64,000 nt of DNA from Neptunomonas japonica DSM 18939 (GTDB lineage Bacteria; Pseudomonadota; Gammaproteobacteria; Pseudomonadales; Balneatricaceae), in assembly GCF_000422765.1 (NCBI RefSeq), contig NZ_AUGR01000010.1, positions 1-64,000 on the forward strand, written 5' to 3'. The first letter of the stretch is position 1, and every line of letters begins with the position of its first letter. A program made the position numbers and the translations under genes. Under the pieces are notes generated by a model. That model saw nothing but the letters and a program-made list of their open reading frames with translations. It did not search any database and was not told the origin of the DNA. Positions 1 to 6,476 of the stretch are shown here, piece by piece.

Positions 1-284
1 ATGATATAGGATATACGCATCGACGCTCGGTTCATCTTGGGTCAGATGTTGCTGCTCATGAATCTATGCCAGGCGTTCATCGCGTTGCTGCCTTATTGCA
101 ACGGTGGTTGCTAGGCACACATCATGGGGCGATACAGCCAAAACAACTTGATTCATATCTAGATGAGTTTGTTTTTCGTTTTAATCGACGGACCTCAAAA
201 TCTAGAGGCTTACTTTTTTATCGACTGCTTCAGCGTAGTATTTTAACATCCCCAATTACCTACAAGGATGTGATAAAAAAGTAA
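1..284 (+). CDS. IS1595-family (ISXO2-like) transposase, C-terminal part, cut by window edge
   Basis: The frame is open from the first bases of the window to the stop at 284, so this is the tail of a longer gene. The residues HRVAALLQRWLLGTHHGAI and the FRFNRRTSKSRGLLFYRLL block are the typical C-terminus of ISXO2/IS1595 DDE transposases, which move insertion sequences by cut-and-paste. The catalytic DDE residues are outside the window, so activity cannot be judged. It lies just upstream of an integron cassette array on the same strand and may have inserted into that array. The right inverted repeat of the element was not identified. Confidence 0.8.
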   Translation, partial: DIGYTHRRSVHLGSDVAAHESMPGVHRVAALLQRWLLGTHHGAIQPKQLDSYLDEFVFRFNRRTSKSRGLLFYRLLQRSILTSPITYKDVIKK

Positions 285-370
285 AATGTTGCTGATTAGT
301 ATATGAATGGAGCTAAAGGGATACCCCTTTTTTATATACAGCATGGTAATATTTGCCCTTTTTGCATATG

Positions 371-530
371 TTATGAGGCCAATGGCAACACTAATGGATT
401 TGTGCTTTATGACAAGGAAACTAAAAGTGTCTTCAAATCATAACGTTAATTCTCTTTTTTTAAACAGTTCATTTTTTCGTGCCGGCCCTCTAATAACTGT
501 TATGAGGCCAACGGCCTCTTAAACGGGCTG
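371..530 (+). other. probable integron cassette without a recognisable gene
   Basis: A box GTTATGA at 370-376 looks like an R' core. Its reverse complement TCATAAC occurs at 438-444, as expected for the R'' box of the same cassette, and the next R' core GTTAAGT is at 530-536. That would make a cassette of about 160 bases with no convincing ORF. The stretch GTTATGAGGCCAATGGC (370-386) recurs with one change at 499-515. A 71-codon open frame crosses the region but has no recognisable features and runs through the putative attC, so it is not called a gene. Confidence 0.4.
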
Positions 531-536
531 TTAAGT
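438..536 (+). other. degenerate attC site (attC0)
   Basis: The R'' box TCATAAC is at 438-444 and the R' box GTTAAGT at 530-536. A GAGGCC/GGCCTC hairpin lies at 504-518. The L boxes are less clear than in the three attC sites that follow. The R' call is firm because the cassette that begins here ends with the matching R'' ACTTAAC at 864-870. Confidence 0.5.
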
Positions 537-545
537 GTCACGGAG

Positions 546-860
546 ATGATGGAGCAAATAAGCAAACTCAAAGATCGGCCAGTATTAACCAGCTTCTTTG
601 GCTGGTTGTTGTTTCCTGGTATGTATTTACTTGTTGGTGTTTTTACTGCGCTAGGAGTTTCTGTAGAGACTTCATTTATCGTCGCATCACCGGCAGGATT
701 TCTAGGGTTTTGTTGTTGGGTCGCTGCATTTATCATTAGTTCGCGACAACTGATAAAAGGAAAAAATGTCGCAGTTTCAATTGTGGGGCTGATTTCTAGC
801 TTAATCCCATTGGCATTTTTAGGTTTCGCATTTTGGGTGGCTGTAAATGGTGGTGTATAA
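546..860 (+). CDS. integron cassette 1: small membrane protein, unknown function
   Basis: A 104-residue protein occupies nearly the whole cassette (about 531-946). I do not recognise a family. Three hydrophobic stretches are visible: residues about 14-40, 43-66 and 76-100. The start ATG follows GGAG closely and is preceded by the cassette boundary at 530/531. The second codon is also ATG, so the start could be one codon later. The stop is followed after three bases by the R'' box of the cassette's attC, the usual tight packing of a gene cassette. It would be expressed from a promoter elsewhere in the array or in a neighbouring IS; none is obvious inside the cassette. Confidence 0.7.
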   Translation: MMEQISKLKDRPVLTSFFGWLLFPGMYLLVGVFTALGVSVETSFIVASPAGFLGFCCWVAAFIISSRQLIKGKNVAVSIVGLISSLIPLAFLGFAFWVAVNGGV

Positions 861-863
861 AAC

Positions 864-953
864 ACTTAACAAGTTTGTCAACGAACGCACTTCGTGCTGG
901 ACAGCTTTAAGCGTGGCTTCGCCACAAAGCTGCCCGTTACAAAGGCGTTAGCT
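864..953 (+). other. attC site of cassette 1
   Basis: R'' is ACTTAAC (864-870) and R' is GTTAGCT (947-953). Between them, the arms GTTTGTCAACG and CGTTACAAA pair with one extra C in the left arm, the extrahelical base typical of attC. An inner GTGGC/GCCAC hairpin lies at 913-924. The length of 90 bases fits attC of chromosomal integrons. The R'' box is the reverse complement of GTTAAGT at 530-536, which defines the cassette. Confidence 0.88.
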
Positions 954-980
954 TTACATCACCGGAGAACGGATAGCTCC

Positions 981-1619
981 ATGAACGATTTTCAGAAATA
1001 CTTAACACCAAACAGAGATGGCTTTGGCAAAGATCCTTTTGGTTATAGTGCTTTAGCAAGGCATAAGTGGGGCATGGCTAGTACAGTCGCAGGCTTCCCA
1101 ATCGATATATCAAAGCCTGCAACTGATGAAGAACTCAAAAACCCTGTACTCTGGATGTCACAAGCCCATGCGCTATCAGAAGCTGCGGTAGCTGTCCTAA
1201 ATAAAGATCAACAATTCCAAGTTATGCCCCCTACTGTACGTAGTGCATGTGACAGTCAGTATTGTGCAGTGGGGTTAATGCTTGTCGGTTATAGCTTAGA
1301 AATATGCCTAAAATCGATGATAATCATTAAAGAAGGAATTGATGGTTATCGAAAAATCGAGAAAAAAACGAAGCATCATCGTTTGCACGATTTAGCTAAA
1401 TTCATTCCTAGTCTTAGTAAAAAAGAGATCGCCATCCTAAGGGGGCTGACACATTTTGTTTATTGGGCTGGTAGGTATCCAGATCCAGGCACTGGAAAAG
1501 AAGGCGAAGCGGAACAGATATTCGATATCTCAGAAAAGTACAAAATTTCAGCTCAGGACCTGTTCAAATTGTCAGCAAAGGTTATGCAGCATGCACAGAC
1601 AGTGACGGAAAATTTATGA
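981..1619 (+). CDS. integron cassette 2: HEPN-like protein, unknown function
   Basis: The open frame extends upstream to 894, but that part lies inside the attC, so the start is taken as the ATG at 981, giving 212 residues. The core has the look of a helical HEPN-type domain: an AVGLMLVGYSLEICLKSMI helix, then a linker with H-RLHDLAKF, then a further helix. HEPN proteins are often RNases or partners of MNT nucleotidyltransferases, but no second gene of that kind is adjacent and the usual R-x4-6-H motif is not certain here. The family assignment is inference by pattern. The stop at 1617-1619 lies 10 bases before the R'' box. Codon use is not obviously unlike its neighbours. Confidence 0.65.
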   Translation: MNDFQKYLTPNRDGFGKDPFGYSALARHKWGMASTVAGFPIDISKPATDEELKNPVLWMSQAHALSEAAVAVLNKDQQFQVMPPTVRSACDSQYCAVGLMLVGYSLEICLKSMIIIKEGIDGYRKIEKKTKHHRLHDLAKFIPSLSKKEIAILRGLTHFVYWAGRYPDPGTGKEGEAEQIFDISEKYKISAQDLFKLSAKVMQHAQTVTENL

Positions 1620-1629
1620 GCAAATTAAA

Positions 1630-1719
1630 AGCTAACAAAGCAATCAACTGCCGCCAGCAAGCTGGCTCGGAACTCCAAACTGCTGCGCAGTGTTCCGTCC
1701 CGTTATTGCGGCGTTATAT
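1630..1719 (+). other. attC site of cassette 2
   Basis: R'' AGCTAAC is at 1630-1636 and R' GTTATAT at 1713-1719. R'' is the reverse complement of the GTTAGCT that opens this cassette at 947. The left arm CAATCAACTG and right arm CGTTATTG pair around a central AGCAAGCTGG/CTGCTGCGCAG region. The length is 90 bases. The right end carries TTATTGCGGCGTT (1703-1715), which recurs exactly in the non-coding part of the nearby IS. Confidence 0.88.
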
Positions 1720-1731
1720 TTCAAGGAAGTC

Positions 1732-2133
1732 ATGCATAAAGATTCAGCTAATCATTTAAAGCCTATTCCCAAAACAGGCGCTAGGATCATTGGATTAGTA
1801 TTATGTGCTCTTGCCTTGTTAAATGCCTATGCAATATATAGTTCTCCTAACGAATCTGGTTTGTACATTGTGCTAATGGTTGTTGTTGGAGCACCTCTTG
1901 GTTTAATGGGCTTAAAGTTGCTTTTTACATCTAATTCGCAAAGAGAGCATGGGTTGTTTTCGCCTATCACTTTAGTTGTTCTTGGTGCTTTAACTTCTTT
2001 CGCGGGAGTCTACTTATCCTTTGAAGGTGCAAAAGGCGCTTCAATTTTTGTGGGTGGTGGATTAGCGTTAATTGGGTTGGCAAAAGTTAGAGCGAAAACA
2101 CGCAAAAACAATCGTAGATTATTTAGAAAATGA
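1732..2133 (+). CDS. integron cassette 3: membrane protein, unknown function
   Basis: The frame is open from 1690, but the first codons fall inside the attC, so the ATG at 1732 (preceded by CAAGGAAG) is taken, giving 133 residues. Four hydrophobic segments are visible, at residues about 16-35, 43-65, 74-97 and 104-122, followed by a basic tail (RAKTRKNNRRLFRK). I do not recognise a family. The attC of this cassette is broken by an IS1111-group insertion: only its R'' box AATATAAC follows the stop codon, and the rest lies beyond the IS at 3731-3775. Confidence 0.7.
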   Translation: MHKDSANHLKPIPKTGARIIGLVLCALALLNAYAIYSSPNESGLYIVLMVVVGAPLGLMGLKLLFTSNSQREHGLFSPITLVVLGALTSFAGVYLSFEGAKGASIFVGGGLALIGLAKVRAKTRKNNRRLFRK

Positions 2134-2141
2134 AATATAAC

Positions 2142-2603
2142 ACATATGAGCCTTCTCAAGTAAATAAGCCAAAGTAACTCTTATCGGCCGCGTTAGCGGC
2201 CAATAATAAAACCATTAGCAAGACCGTTTACTTCATCTGTCTTTGTCGGCTGTTAAGTACACTTACAGCAAACACATATTGAGGCTCTCTTATTGCGGCG
2301 TTTACCGCTGCCTGCTTACCAGTCCTTTAGCAATTCAGGGGCACTAGACATTCATCGGTTAACCTGTGGCTGTCCTATTCAAAAGACGGGCTGCATACTC
2401 CAGTTAGTTTCAGGTTCAGCCCAGGTGTAAGCGCACTTGCTGATGATATTAATGCACGCCAACGAGGTGTCTAATCAAGAGCAAGGGGCTTCATGAATAG
2501 AAGTAGAGTATCTTTTCAGATGTCGAGCATCAGTTAACACACGTAGATACTCAGCACTCTCCGGTGCGATCCAGTTAGACGTTCAGCTCACCTCGTTGCG
2601 TGA
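2142..2603. ncRNA. candidate bridge RNA (seekRNA) region of the IS1111-group element
   Basis: This 460-base non-coding end lies downstream of the transposase, where IS1111-group elements encode their guide RNA. It contains AACACATATTGAGGCTCTC (2271-2289), a near copy of the element's left end AACACATATGAGCCTTCTC (2139-2157), as expected for a donor-matching segment. It is followed by TTATTGCGGCGTT (2290-2302), identical to the right end of attC2, and CCGCTGCCT (2305-2313), the reverse complement of AGGCAGCGG at 3734-3742 in the interrupted attC. The second IS copy conserves this whole region except for a block at 2314-2337. Transcription and exact RNA ends are unknown. Confidence 0.6.
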
Positions 2604-3647
2604 CTAACCCGCTAAAAACTTACGCTCATCGAAAACCTTCTCCTGCTTCAGCATAAAATACACCGCACGCCCCAGCTTATGAGCTAATGCCGATAACGCT
2701 TTGGCTTTATTCATCCGTTTCTGAAGTCGTTGTAAGTACTTTTGAGCCTCTGGATTACCGCGTAAAAAGAGGACAGCGGCTTCAGAGAAAGCCCATTTCA
2801 AATGGGCATTACCAATCTTATTGCCCTGAGTACCATAGGTTTTACCGGCGGATTCTGCTTTACATTTGACTAGCCGTGAATAGGACGCAAAGTTCTGTAC
2901 TGACTCAAAGCGTTGAATCTCGCCAATCTCATAAAGAATTGTTAGTGCCAAAATACGGCCGACACCGGGTATGCTTCTGAGCAAGGTGAAACAGACGGGA
3001 TTATGATGTTTAGCCTGTTGTTCCAGGTGCCATTCGAGCTTGCTTAACTCGTGGTGATAGCAGTCTAAAATACTCAGATCCAAATCGATATTACGTTGCG
3101 CTTCAGGATTTTCAAACGTCGATTTGAGTTGCTCACGCGCACAGACATTTTTCAGATTAACCTTGTTTGGAGGCAGGTTGTATTGACTTGTCGTGTTAAC
3201 GATATGTGCTTTCAGATCTGCACCGTGGCGAACAATACGTGTACGTCGTCGCAGCAAATCGCGTGTGGCCCGCAACGCTCGCGGATAGACATAAGCTAAT
3301 GGAAAATTGCCACCACGCATCAATTTGGCAATTTTGTAAGAATCGATCCGATCATTCTTGGTTTTACCGCCATGTATGGCTTTCATATACAGCGCGTGGC
3401 CCAGAATAAAGTGAATGCCGTGATCCTCACAAAAGTCGGCCACCCAATACCAGCAATGCATGCACTCGACACCCATAACGAGATCGTCAAGATAGGGGGT
3501 AATCAGTTGGTAAAGTGTTTCGGGGTTGGCGGCTATCTCTTTATGCAGCAGCGTTTTGCCATCTTGGTCAATGATACAGACGTAAAGGGATCGAGCATGT
3601 AAATCGATTCCACAATAATGGAGATGAGTGGTATTGTAGAAATTCAT
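2604..3647 (-). CDS. IS1111-group transposase (DEDD recombinase), apparently intact
   Basis: This 347-residue protein has the full IS110-family layout. The N-terminal RuvC-like DEDD domain shows CGIDLHARSLYVCIID (first Asp), MGVECMHCWYW (Glu) and KNDRIDSYKIAKL (Asp pair). The C-terminal transposase_20 domain shows RSIPGVGRILALTILYEIG and the NFASYSRLV segment with the serine used in strand exchange. Length matches the family. No frameshift is seen, so the enzyme is likely functional. It would act with an RNA made from the element's non-coding end to choose the target. Copy 2 downstream keeps only a decayed end of this gene. Confidence 0.92.
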   Translation of the reverse strand: MNFYNTTHLHYCGIDLHARSLYVCIIDQDGKTLLHKEIAANPETLYQLITPYLDDLVMGVECMHCWYWVADFCEDHGIHFILGHALYMKAIHGGKTKNDRIDSYKIAKLMRGGNFPLAYVYPRALRATRDLLRRRTRIVRHGADLKAHIVNTTSQYNLPPNKVNLKNVCAREQLKSTFENPEAQRNIDLDLSILDCYHHELSKLEWHLEQQAKHHNPVCFTLLRSIPGVGRILALTILYEIGEIQRFESVQNFASYSRLVKCKAESAGKTYGTQGNKIGNAHLKWAFSEAAVLFLRGNPEAQKYLQRLQKRMNKAKALSALAHKLGRAVYFMLKQEKVFDERKFLAG

Positions 3648-3730
3648 GGGTCTTCTCCTTTTTTGGTTTGGTTGCCTTCCAGCTTACCGCTACTGCGGTG
3701 GCTGGGGGAGAAGGCTCAATAAGTATCAAG

Positions 3731-3775
3731 CAAAGGCAGCGGACGCTAGAAGCGCAGCTGCTTTGAGCGTTAAAG
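3731..3775 (+). other. remaining L''-L'-R' part of the attC of cassette 3, split by the IS
   Basis: The arms CAAAG-G-CAGC (3731-3740) and GCTG-CTTTG (3757-3765) pair with one extra G, the extrahelical base of attC. An inner CGCT/AGCG stem has a three-base loop. R' GTTAAAG is at 3769-3775. The missing R'' box, ATATAAC, lies on the other side of the IS at 2135-2141 and matches the R' that opens cassette 3. Joined, the site would be short, about 55-60 bases. Confidence 0.75.
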
Positions 3776-3787
3776 TGCCCTTCGACT

Positions 3788-4147
3788 ATGAGCATTGAAA
3801 TGAGTGCGATGCCAAGATATGAAAAAATACAAATGGTGCTTTTGGGCATCATTTCGGCGTCTGTTCTTTTCGGTTACGGTCTATATGCATTCTTTCAAGC
3901 CACGTGCACCTTAGTTGGCAGGGGTAACCCGCCTTTTGGAACATTTGTAACTTTCTATGGTGCTGAGGCGAGGCTGCTTAGCACGATTTATATTGGGGCT
4001 GGTATTTGGCTATTTGCGGGTTCTTTTCTCAGCAAACGCCATGCACGCCACAGCAGCAAGGCGCTCTCTTGGGTTGGTGCCATTACATTAATGTTTGGTA
4101 TGTGTTCACTAGTGACAATTCTATGTTTACCTTTGTTCCAGCAGTGA
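3788..4147 (+). CDS. integron cassette 4: membrane protein, unknown function
   Basis: A 119-residue protein begins 19 bases after the R' box at 3769. Three hydrophobic segments are visible at residues about 17-38, 63-80 and 88-115, with a short basic loop (SKRHARHSSK) between the last two. No family is recognised. In-frame ATG codons at 3800 and 3809 are alternative starts. The cassette ends with R'' CATTAAC at 4151, which differs by one base from the reverse complement of its own R' GTTAAAG, so the assignment is good but not perfect. Confidence 0.65.
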   Translation: MSIEMSAMPRYEKIQMVLLGIISASVLFGYGLYAFFQATCTLVGRGNPPFGTFVTFYGAEARLLSTIYIGAGIWLFAGSFLSKRHARHSSKALSWVGAITLMFGMCSLVTILCLPLFQQ

Positions 4148-4150
4148 GCA

Positions 4151-4240
4151 CATTAACAAGTCAATCAACGAACGCCAGCAAGCTGGCTCGGACCTCCAAA
4201 CTGCTGCGCAGTTTTCCCGCCCGTTATTGAAGCGTTATAC
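4151..4240 (+). other. attC site of cassette 4
   Basis: R'' CATTAAC is at 4151-4157 and R' GTTATAC at 4234-4240. The arms CAATCAACG and CGTTATTG pair with one extra base, and the centre AGCAAGCTGG...CTGCTGCGCAG closely resembles the attC of cassette 2. The length is 90 bases. Confidence 0.88.
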
Positions 4241-4245
4241 ACCTT

Positions 4246-4614
4246 ATGGAAGATGAAACTCAGTACTATCGTGGATTACGCAAAATCATAAGCAAAAATG
4301 AGACATGTAGATCTTACTTCATGCCGCTTGTGCTTATGTTGCTTGTATTCGGAGCATTAGGAATAGTGTTTCGACTCTTTTGGGTGCTTGAAACAGCCTC
4401 GTTATGGTTTCTTCTGTTCCTGATGTACAGGACGTGCTTTTCAAGGTGCCCTCGATGTAACGGTTTCTACTGGGGTATACCGCTGTTCGGTTATATACCT
4501 GGAATTTGGGGGCACAGCCATACAAGCAGATGTGCTAAGTGCGGTTTAAGGTTAAGTACCTTGCCAGAAATTACAGTACCAACAAATGACAAAGATGGTG
4601 GTTGGGGTGGCTAA
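4246..4614 (+). CDS. integron cassette 5: membrane protein with a zinc-ribbon-like tail
   Basis: A 122-residue protein starts at an ATG only 11 bases into the cassette, with no clear ribosome site. Residues about 24-62 are hydrophobic and form one or two membrane segments. They are followed by two cysteine pairs, CPRC and CAKC, about 27 residues apart, which could bind zinc as a ribbon. I do not recognise the family. R'' GTATAAC at 4617-4623 matches the opening R' GTTATAC exactly. The rest of the attC is replaced by a second, decayed copy of the IS1111-group element. Confidence 0.68.
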   Translation: MEDETQYYRGLRKIISKNETCRSYFMPLVLMLLVFGALGIVFRLFWVLETASLWFLLFLMYRTCFSRCPRCNGFYWGIPLFGYIPGIWGHSHTSRCAKCGLRLSTLPEITVPTNDKDGGWGG

Positions 4615-4623
4615 GGGTATAAC

Positions 4624-5226
4624 ACATATGAGCCTTCTCAAGTAAATAAGCCAAAGTAACTCTTATCGGTCGCGTTAGCGGCCAATTATAAAACCATTAG
4701 CAAGACCGTTTACTTCATCTGTCTTTGTCGGCTGTTAAATACACTTACAGCAAACACATATTGAGGCTCTCTTATTGCGACGTTTACCGCTGCCTGATGA
4801 GCGGCCTTCAATCATATCATGGGCACTAGACATTCATCGGTTAACCTGTGACTGTCCTATTCAAAAGAAGGGTTGCATGCTCCAGTTAGTTTCAGGTTCA
4901 GCTCAGGTGTAAGCGCACTTGCTGATGATATTAATGCACGCCAACGAGGTGTCTAATCAAGAACAAGGAGCTTCATGAATAGAAGTAGAGTATCTTTTCA
5001 GATGTCGAGCATCAGTTAACACACGTAGATACTCAGCACTCTTTAGTGCGATCCAGTTAGACGTTCAGCTCACCTCGTTGCGTGACTAACCCGCTAAAAA
5101 CTTATGCTCATCGAAGGCCTTCTTCTGCTTCAGCATAAAATACACGGCTTATGGGCGAGCGCCGATAACGCTAGGGCTTTATTCATGCGTTTTGGAGCCG
5201 TTGTAAGTACTTTTGAGCGTCTGGAA
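4624..5226 (-). mobile_element. truncated second copy of the IS1111-group element
   Basis: This stretch repeats 2142-2760 of copy 1 at high identity. It has the same left end (TGAGCCTTCTC), the full non-coding region and the 3' end of the transposase gene, which is broken by small deletions from about 5145 and stops matching near 5226. The transposase is therefore dead. It abuts R'' of cassette 5 at the same position as copy 1 abuts R'' of cassette 3. Within the non-coding region a block at 4796-4819 differs strongly from copy 1 while both sides stay almost identical. Confidence 0.85.
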
Positions 5227-5291
5227 ACCTAGCAGGTCTTGCATTGTGCAGCTTTGGATATTTTGAGTGATTTTTTATCCGGTTTATATAT

Positions 5292-5512
5292 TTAAAGCCT
5301 CTTATTCTTAGGGGTTCGTAATGTACCTGAGAGTGTATCTTGGTCTTCTTCTATACCGTCAAGCGCACTTTCTAGGTCGGCCAGCGCTGGCAGTGTTCTA
5401 TTAAAAAGCCTTTCTCCTGCACCGTTTAATGACATTCTTCGTGTGGTTCGTTCGATTAACCGCACCCCTAAACGGCTTTCAATTCGCTGTAATCGTTGCT
5501 AATTTCGTTGTG
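5292..5512 (-). pseudogene. fragment of a LysR-family regulator
   Basis: Reading the minus strand from about 5490 to the stop at 5292 gives LQRIESRLGVRLIERTTRR, then MSLNGAGERLFNRTLPALA and a linker: the second half of a LysR helix-turn-helix and the start of the linker helix. Upstream, the expected ISNALQR sequence is interrupted by a one-base loss near 5493-5497 that brings a stop into frame. The frame ends after about 66 residues, so the effector domain is missing. It directly follows the dead IS copy, so IS-linked deletion is a likely cause of the decay. Confidence 0.75.
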
Positions 5513-5774
5513 CAGATGACTAATGAAAAGTCTGGTGGCAAAGGGCGAGTAGTGATTGGCTATTGTCGTGATGGAAAGGGTAGTTGGAAAATGGCGCTTG
5601 ATGTAGACAACAACGACTAGCCAGCTTGTGTAAAAATACATTGAAGGCCATTTGTATTAAACCGTATGGATGGTTGTCTTTCTGCGAAAAGGTGCACTCT
5701 ACATGTTGGGCTGTGGCACGCATATGGGTGAAGTGCGCAATGTGAAATGTTAAGTGATGTGAAGGGGTGACCTA
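5513..5774. other. intergenic, no gene recognised
   Basis: About 260 bases with only short open frames that lack recognisable motifs. It lies between the LysR fragment and the cupin gene and is probably degraded DNA. The last bases carry the ribosome site AGGGGTGA of the next gene. Confidence 0.5.
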
Positions 5775-6086
5775 TTGGCAAATATATTCAGTAATATTCC
5801 ATCAGAATTACCCAATGAAATATTCGAAGATATTATCACTACAGAGAAGCTAAGAGTCGAGCGTATCGTATCTAAGGGGCAAATATCTCCAGATACCGGC
5901 TGGTACGATCAAAGTGAAAATGAATGGGTTATTGTTTTATCAGGTTACGGTGTAATTGAGTTTATCGATGGTGTGAAGGTTACCCTTAAACAAGGTGATT
6001 ACTTAAATATCAAAGCGCATGAAAAACACCGGGTGATAGAAACATCATCTGATGAAATGACGGTTTGGTTAGCCATTTTCTATTAA
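5775..6086 (+). CDS. cupin-domain protein
   Basis: This 103-residue protein has a single cupin barrel. The first motif resembles G-Y-x6-EW-V-L-G-G, the second is LKQGDYLNIKAHEKHRV, and the end runs as strands EMTVWLAIFY. Such small cupins bind a metal or small ligand; the reaction is unknown. The first motif lacks the usual HxH pair (residues here are SENEWV), so metal binding may be incomplete. The start is a TTG at 5775 with AGGGGTGA five bases upstream; no ATG is available nearby. Confidence 0.75.
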   Translation: MANIFSNIPSELPNEIFEDIITTEKLRVERIVSKGQISPDTGWYDQSENEWVIVLSGYGVIEFIDGVKVTLKQGDYLNIKAHEKHRVIETSSDEMTVWLAIFY

Positions 6087-6095
6087 GCGCAATAA

Positions 6096-6380
6096 TTGTA
6101 CGGTTGTATTTTTTCGGTGGGTTCATCAATTATAGGCAGACGCTATGTGCCTTATATTAACCATAAATATGGCAAGAGCGGCTCAATCTGGGAGGGGCGA
6201 TATAAAGCCTGTTTACTTCAGGGTGATGTCTATTTTCTTACGGTAATGAGACGAATTCGAGAAGCTTCGCAGACGGTTAGACCGCTAGGTAACGATATTT
6301 TTCGTGATAAGATCGAGGAACTGCTTCAATGTAAAGTCGGACAGGCAAGACGGGGGCGTCCAAAGAAAACTACTGATTAA
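6096..6380 (+). pseudogene. remnant of a REP-associated tyrosine transposase (RAYT)
   Basis: The block IIGRRYVPYINHKYGKSGS with IWEGRYKACLLQ, and the tail ending VGQARRGRPKK, are typical of RAYT (COG1943, Y1_Tnp relatives). The N-terminal HxH catalytic motif is missing and the middle, where RYIELNPVRA would be expected after YFLTVMR, has been lost by a deletion that joins directly to the C-terminal part. This cannot be an active enzyme. RAYT genes normally sit among REP palindromes; only one small hairpin is seen just after the stop. Confidence 0.75.
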
Positions 6381-6400
6381 AAAGGGCTTTGACCCTTTTA
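6379..6400 (+). terminator. hairpin with AT-rich flanks after the RAYT remnant
   Basis: AAAAGGG (6380-6386) pairs with CCCTTTT (6393-6399) around CTTTGA. It may be a weak terminator or a REP-like palindrome left with the RAYT fragment. Confidence 0.45.
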
Positions 6401-6476
6401 ATGCTCTATTTTAGTCCGCATGTTGAGGAGTTAGCTGGTATTGAGTTTTACGTACGTTACATAAATCGGAGGATCT

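Larger units (their letters stand above)
2142..3730 (-). mobile_element. IS110-family, IS1111-group element inserted in an attC site (copy 1)
   Basis: The element carries one transposase gene on the minus strand and about 460 bases of non-coding DNA downstream of it, the layout of the IS1111 group. Subterminal inverted repeats of 11 bases are visible: TGAGCCTTCTC at 2147-2157 and GAGAAGGCTCA at 3708-3718. The ends are placed a few bases outside them, between the attC R'' box (2135-2141) and L'' arm (3731 onward); exact ends are uncertain by several bases. No target duplication is seen, as expected for this family. Known IS1111-attC elements target integron attC sites in one orientation, and both copies here follow that rule. 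Confidence 0.88.

Noticed and set aside
307-522. 71-codon open frame in the cassette region
   Set aside because: It has no recognisable features, crosses the putative attC0 and owes its repeated VMRP segments to a repeated DNA stretch.
2290-2302. An extra attC site inside the IS, suggested by TTATTGCGGCGTT
   Set aside because: No matching R'' and L'' arms lie upstream; the match fits a guide segment better.
3536-3790. Minus-strand frame covering the IS upstream end and cassette 4 start
   Set aside because: It spans the IS boundary and the attC remnant, and shows no recognisable domain.
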